64,000 nucleotides of DNA, taken from assembly GCF_040675875.1 (NCBI RefSeq), contig NZ_JBEGII010000001.1:3472001-3536000 (forward strand), in the 5' to 3' direction. This document shows, one piece after another, positions 60,583 to 64,000 of this stretch. Position 1 is the first letter of the stretch. Each line of letters opens with the position of its first letter. A program made the position numbers and the translations under genes. Below the pieces are notes generated by a model. It made no database searches and had not been told where the DNA came from. It saw nothing but the letters and a program-made list of their open reading frames with translations. Source of the stretch: Microbacterium sp. LWO12-1.2. Its GTDB lineage: Bacteria > Actinomycetota > Actinomycetes > Actinomycetales > Microbacteriaceae.

Positions 60583-60629
60583 TTGTTCTCCTTGTTCGAG
60601 TTTCGCAACGGTGCGTCTACTTATGTTTC

Positions 60630-60649
60630 AGTGTACGCCTGAGTACGCT
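60630..60649. promoter_or_regulatory. Palindrome at the intact SDR/tetR divergent promoter (AGTGTAC-N6-GTACGCT)
   Basis: Inverted half-sites AGTGTAC and GTACGCT (6 of 7 complementary), just before the truncated tetR start. The right-hand copy at 62130-62149 keeps only the GTACGCT half. Confidence 0.6.
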
Positions 60650-60762
60650 CGGAGGGTGCCTCGTCCTCGCAGTGAAAAAGCGCGCCAGTCCGTTCTGGAC
60701 GCGATGCGCGCTGCCCTGTCGGCCGGTGGCTACGAGGCCGTGACGATCGAGGGACTCGCGGA
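60640..60762 (+). repeat. Direct repeat, left copy (tetR 5' end)
   Basis: 123 bp matching 62140-62262 at 114 positions, offset exactly 1500 bp. Most differences are synonymous or conservative, so the two copies diverged as working genes before they became neighbours. Confidence 0.9.
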
Positions 60763-60799
60763 AGCTGTGGCCTTGTTTCACAGCCTTGCTAGACGCTGA
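60656..60799 (+). pseudogene. Truncated TetR-family regulator (first 37 or so codons)
   Basis: GTG at 60656 begins VPRPRSEKARQSVLDAMRAA and continues to IEGLAEA, then leaves TetR homology at about 60763 and stops at 60799. The helix-turn-helix recognition part is missing. The remnant marks the original tetR gene that was divergent from the SDR gene. Confidence 0.85.
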
Positions 60800-61995
60800 A
60801 GGGTCTTCCGATAGATGGCGATGAAATCGTCCACAGGGCGATCATCGGTGCCGTAGAACGCGGCGGAGTCGACACCGTACTCGTCGGAAAGATGGAGCTC
60901 GCGGCGCATGTCCTTTATTCGACCCCGCGAAACCTGTCTCCCGTCGCCGCCGTATGGCAGCCAGGCGCGCCGCCGCTCGACTTTTGTACGCTTCCCGATC
61001 AAGCGTGGAACATCGATCTCAACGGTCCGATCGACGATTGCTCGGCCCCCTCGATTGCTCGATATTGAGACGGTGCAGCCGAGTGCATGGAGTCGGCGCC
61101 GCAACGTGGCGAAGGTGATGACGCGTTCGCCACTCTCGGTCCGTCTGGAGTTCTGGGAAATCCATTGGGACATGAGTAGGACTTCCACGTCATGACGATC
61201 TGCGTCGAACCGTTCGGCGCCAAGGCGATGAGATGCAACGCGAAGGATCCATTTGAAGACATCCTCCTGGGAGGACACCAAAGACATCCCGTTCTCGTCC
61301 AGCGAGACAAGCATGGAGACGAGGGCGGTTCGCTTGTTGCCGTTGTGGAAGGGATGGTTATGCACGAGAGAGTGGGTGATTGCTGCGCACGCCATCTCGA
61401 CTGTGGGGTATTTTCTCTCGCCGAAGACAGCCGTATGCGGGCGTGTCGCTGCGCTCTCAAGAAGGTCATGGCTTCGGACGCCTGCGGGCGCTATGGGATC
61501 GCTGCTTCCAGCGAAATCCGCAGCGATTTGGAAGTGAATCGCTTCCACTTCGTCCGATGAGAGATGCCGAATGGTGTCCCGCGCGAGTCCAACGGGGCGC
61601 CACTCGAACGGTTGTAGCTCCACGCGAGGAGGATCCGCTTTTACCTTCCTCTCGTCGCGTGCTGTGCGTGAGCGTTCGCTACGCTCGATCTTTCTCAACG
61701 CACCCTTGGGGAGTTTTCGCGCGCCGTCGGGGATCGCAACTCCGACCTGCGCCGCCCAGGCCCGAAACTCCGTCGGCGTCAAGCCGAGTAAGTCGATCCA
61801 GTAGGAGATCAACAATCGGCGTCTTACGGGCGTGATACCGACCGCGTCACGTGCCCGATCATGGTCTCCTGGTCGTATCAACGAAGTAGGAGTCGTCGGG
61901 TACTCGATTCCGACTTCCCAGATCAACAACAGGACGTCGTCAACTTCAAGCTCGGCCTCTCTGGCGAGCGAAGCTGCTGTCATCTCCCTAGCCAC
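60778..61995 (-). CDS. Doc/Fic-domain protein with long N-terminal region (putative toxin)
   Basis: A 405-residue protein. Residues 214-222 are the Fic/Doc motif HPFHNGNKR, followed by TALVSMLVSLDENGM as in Doc toxins; Asn replaces the usual Asp/Glu at the metal position. The first 55 residues (TAASLAREAELEVDDVLLLI and on) resemble the IF2 N-terminal domain. A basic linker follows, and a 120-residue C-terminal extension carries winged-helix-like VITFATLRRRLHALG. Doc proteins phosphorylate EF-Tu and Fic proteins AMPylate. The GTG at 61995 has GAGGAG six bases before it. No separate antitoxin is seen. Base composition is lower in GC than the neighbours. Confidence 0.8.
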   Translation of the reverse strand: MAREMTAASLAREAELEVDDVLLLIWEVGIEYPTTPTSLIRPGDHDRARDAVGITPVRRRLLISYWIDLLGLTPTEFRAWAAQVGVAIPDGARKLPKGALRKIERSERSRTARDERKVKADPPRVELQPFEWRPVGLARDTIRHLSSDEVEAIHFQIAADFAGSSDPIAPAGVRSHDLLESAATRPHTAVFGERKYPTVEMACAAITHSLVHNHPFHNGNKRTALVSMLVSLDENGMSLVSSQEDVFKWILRVASHRLGAERFDADRHDVEVLLMSQWISQNSRRTESGERVITFATLRRRLHALGCTVSISSNRGGRAIVDRTVEIDVPRLIGKRTKVERRRAWLPYGGDGRQVSRGRIKDMRRELHLSDEYGVDSAAFYGTDDRPVDDFIAIYRKTLQRLARL

Positions 61996-62139
61996 TTTTG
62001 GCTCCTCTCTGAGCCCTAACCGCGGTCTGTGCGGTGAACTGGAGTTAGCTAACCACGAGCAGATAGCACGGGGTGGACTCTGTGGCGATCCGAAGGGGGG
62101 CTCTTCGACGGGTGGGTGGCCGGCGGGCCCTGTTGAACG

Positions 62140-62262
62140 TGAGTACGCTCGGAAGGTGCCTCGTCCTCGCAGCGAAAGAGCGCGCCAGTCCGTTCTGGAG
62201 GCGATGCGCGCCGCCCTGACCGCCGGAGGCTACGAGGCCGTGACGATCGAGGGGCTCGCGGA
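62140..62262 (+). repeat. Direct repeat, right copy (tetR 5' end)
   Basis: Partner of 60640-60762. Similarity begins abruptly within the operator and ends after codon 36 only because the left copy is truncated there. Confidence 0.9.
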
Positions 62263-62725
62263 GTCCGCCGGGGTGTCGAAGCAGACGATCTACCGGTGGT
62301 GGGGGTCGAAGGCGGCGATCCTGGGGGAGGCGCTCGTCGAGGGTTCGGTGCCGGGGGCGGATGTCGCCGTGCCGATGACTTCGGATCTAGCGGCTGACCT
62401 GCGGGCGTGGTTCTCTGTGATGTCTGCGGGACTGGCGCGGCCCGAGGGTGTGGCGCTGGCGCGGGCGCTCATCGAGGTGACCGCCGCCGATCCCGCGTTG
62501 GGGCTCGTGCTGAACGAGCGGCTGGCCGCGCCGATTCGCGAGTGGGTGACGGAGCGGGTCGTGCGCGGACGTGTGGCCGGTGACGTGCGGGCGGACGTGG
62601 ATGCTGCCGCGATCGCGGATCAATTCATCGCGATGGCGAGCTATGCCGCGCTGATCGGGCAGCCGTTGAGTGCCGAGCGGGTCGAGGAGACGGTGGTGCG
62701 GTTGTTGCGGGGGATTGGGGCGTAG
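62156..62725 (+). CDS. TetR-family transcriptional regulator (intact copy)
   Basis: A 189-residue TetR regulator: helix-turn-helix in TIEGLAESAGVSKQTIYRWW (about residues 29-48), then a helical ligand domain. GTG at 62156 corresponds exactly to the start of the truncated copy. It has only half of the operator-like palindrome. It presumably still controls the SDR gene 1.6 kb away, or another target. Confidence 0.87.
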   Translation: MPRPRSERARQSVLEAMRAALTAGGYEAVTIEGLAESAGVSKQTIYRWWGSKAAILGEALVEGSVPGADVAVPMTSDLAADLRAWFSVMSAGLARPEGVALARALIEVTAADPALGLVLNERLAAPIREWVTERVVRGRVAGDVRADVDAAAIADQFIAMASYAALIGQPLSAERVEETVVRLLRGIGA

Positions 62726-62767
62726 TCGATCGCGAAGGTTCGGCCCGACCTCTGGGAGCATGGCTCC

Positions 62768-63595
62768 ATGAGCGACAGCGAATGGCTAGCGAAGCGCGGG
62801 ATTATGATGACCGACGAACGGATCAGTGCCTACGGTGGATTCTCCGTCCCGGTTGAGTTCTTGGAGGATGCGGCCGCGCGAATCAATCGACAGGGCCTGC
62901 CGATGCACTTGGCGCACGATCTCGCGAGGCCTCTCCGCGTGCGCAACGTGAGAGCTTATGTCCACGCTGAAGAAGGTGCGAATCAACTTTGGTGCGACCT
63001 AGAAGTTCATCGGGACGATGTTCGTTGGTTCGAAACGCTTCCCGGCATGTCCGTCACGATGACGTTCCCGATCGAGCGTGATGTCAGGTTGCGACGTGCT
63101 GCCCGGGGCGGTGTGACTATCAGCGCCGACCACGCCTGGTTTGATGATGACTCTCTTGTCGCAGCTGAATCTGCTTTGACCGTGGATGAGCGATGCGATG
63201 AGACGATTTCGATCAAGCGCGCCTACCAGTTTGGACTCGTCCCGGACCCGCAGATCTATGTCGACGTGGCCTATGCGGTTCTCCTATCTATCGGGGCGAA
63301 TGTTGTCTGGGACGGCGTGAAAGTGCTTTGGCGCCGCCGCCGGACACCCGAAGGGTCGTCAGCTGAGGTGCCCACGACGGTGAACTGGACGATCTCTACG
63401 CGTGAGCACTCCGTGACCGCGGTCATCAAGACCAGCGACGAGGCGACTGCTTCGAAGGCGATCGAATCCCTTGAACACGCAACTGCAGCTATTTTCGGTG
63501 CTGACGAAAAACAGGCAGAAGGCGTGTACGAGGGGAGCTCGAAGACAGTGATCGCGTGGGACGCTGATAGTTCTACCTGGACGCCACCACGCTGA
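62768..63595 (+). CDS. Hypothetical protein with a central hydrophobic segment
   Basis: Not recognised. 275 residues from the ATG at 62768. The N-terminal half (residues 1-160) is polar with predicted strands (GFSVPVEFLEDAAARI, MSVTMTFPIERDV). One hydrophobic segment (VDVAYAVLLSIGANVVW, about 169-185) precedes a basic RRRRT stretch. A C-terminal alpha/beta domain (residues 200-275) begins with VPTTVNWTISTREHSVT. Codon use is less GC-biased than upstream. It lies in the probable acquired block next to the Doc/Fic gene. Confidence 0.6.
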   Translation: MSDSEWLAKRGIMMTDERISAYGGFSVPVEFLEDAAARINRQGLPMHLAHDLARPLRVRNVRAYVHAEEGANQLWCDLEVHRDDVRWFETLPGMSVTMTFPIERDVRLRRAARGGVTISADHAWFDDDSLVAAESALTVDERCDETISIKRAYQFGLVPDPQIYVDVAYAVLLSIGANVVWDGVKVLWRRRRTPEGSSAEVPTTVNWTISTREHSVTAVIKTSDEATASKAIESLEHATAAIFGADEKQAEGVYEGSSKTVIAWDADSSTWTPPR

Positions 63596-63645
63596 GCGCG
63601 GGAGAGTCAGAGCGCTATGAGCGGGCTAGAGTCCAGGCCGCTATG

Positions 63646-64000
63646 TCAGGAGTCACCCTCCCCGACTAGCTCCAAGAGATCGTCGGTCGTCAGCTGCTGC
63701 TCGGCGTCTGCGTGTCCATGGGAGAGCTGCACACCTTCGGAGTCGAGCAGGGCAGCCGGGTCACGGTGGTCATCACCGTCATTCCACCTGAAGTCGTTCG
63801 CGACTCTCCCGTCCCAAGTGAGCACGCGGTATGGGTTCTCACAGTCTCGACAGGTCATGAGATGACGAGCCAGTGCTTGCGCTCCCGTGCCGACTGCTTC
63901 GGCAAGCGTGTTGTAACTCGTCCATCGCCCCGCGGGGAATGCGGCGAGGATCGAATGGGTCATTGACCAGTCGAACCGGCGCGAGTCATCGAACTTTCGT
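63646..64000 (-). CDS. MGMT/alkyltransferase-like protein, 5' end beyond the window
   Basis: At least 105 residues. FPAGRWTSYNTLAEAVGTGA, HLMTCRDCENPYRVLTWDG and RVANDFRW match the DNA-binding part of alkylguanine-DNA alkyltransferase-like proteins. The PCHR motif of true methyltransferases is not present; NPYRV stands there, so it is of the alkyltransferase-like, non-catalytic type. The frame stays open past 63963 (DDSRRFDWS precedes the internal Met) to the window edge, so the gene is probably longer. Confidence 0.7.
   Translation of the reverse strand, partial: RKFDDSRRFDWSMTHSILAAFPAGRWTSYNTLAEAVGTGAQALARHLMTCRDCENPYRVLTWDGRVANDFRWNDGDDHRDPAALLDSEGVQLSHGHADAEQQLTTDDLLELVGEGDS

Overview
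The window looks like chromosome of a high-GC actinomycete, most likely Microbacterium or a close relative in the Microbacteriaceae. This is an inference from the GC-rich codon use, the frequent GGATGC-type codon pairs, many GTG starts with four-base ATGA or GTGA overlaps, and family features such as Cmx-type MFS pumps, thioester surface proteins and LAxTG-type sorting signals. It is mostly accessory catabolic DNA around a few core genes (purL, dinB, a dksA/traR-like gene).

Layout. (1) 1-8340: a sugar or uronate operon with two CUT1 permeases, an epimerase, a DapA-family aldolase, a hydroxyacid dehydrogenase, a Gfo/Idh oxidoreductase ending in 12-residue repeats, and a Tat-exported beta-helix protein. 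(2) 8478-9536: an IS481-family element inserted exactly at the stop codon of an SDR gene. (3) 9538-20426 and 22931-28226: a catabolic regulon probably run by a GntR/FadR-type regulator. It holds an oligopeptide-type ABC importer, a ceramidase-like amidohydrolase, SDRs, a mandelate-racemase-type dehydratase, a hydroxyacid dehydrogenase, an FAA hydrolase and an SMP-30 lactonase. A TGCTATAGCA palindrome lies before each transcription unit. A nuclease-like gene and dinB interrupt it. (4) 28223-32785: a spermidine-synthase-like protein, a coiled-coil protein, a dehalogenase-like hydrolase, an M20 peptidase and a TetR regulator.

(5) 33034-38012: an unusual envelope module. It contains an ECF sigma factor fused to a zinc-finger anti-sigma-like segment, membrane helices and an extracellular domain; a LuxR regulator with a degenerate receiver; a thioester-domain, LATTG-anchored surface protein; and a small Tat-exported protein. 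Four copies of an apparently new bipartite element (GCGTCAC, 14 bp, GCACTCCTT-like) are confined to this module. (6) 38198-47012: an S9 peptidase, a complete dipeptide/oligopeptide ABC importer and a tartrate/isopropylmalate-type dehydrogenase. This region shares a GTCAA-N5-TTGAC palindrome with the hydrolase-M20 operon of region 4. (7) 46975-60582: housekeeping and mixed genes (VOC, DksA-like, purL, lipoprotein, WYL regulator, Ser/Thr kinase, MalY-type C-S lyase behind a Cys-containing leader peptide, M1 peptidase, SDR). (8) 60640-64000: a probable acquired block. A tetR 5' end is present twice, 1500 bp apart and 93 percent identical, around a Doc/Fic gene. An unknown membrane-type gene and an alkyltransferase-like gene that runs off the window follow.

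Most promising leads: the four-copy element and its sigma-factor/surface-protein module; the divergent tetR duplication around the Fic/Doc gene; the cysteine leader peptide ahead of the C-S lyase; and the two palindrome-defined regulons. No tRNA, rRNA or CRISPR array was seen.
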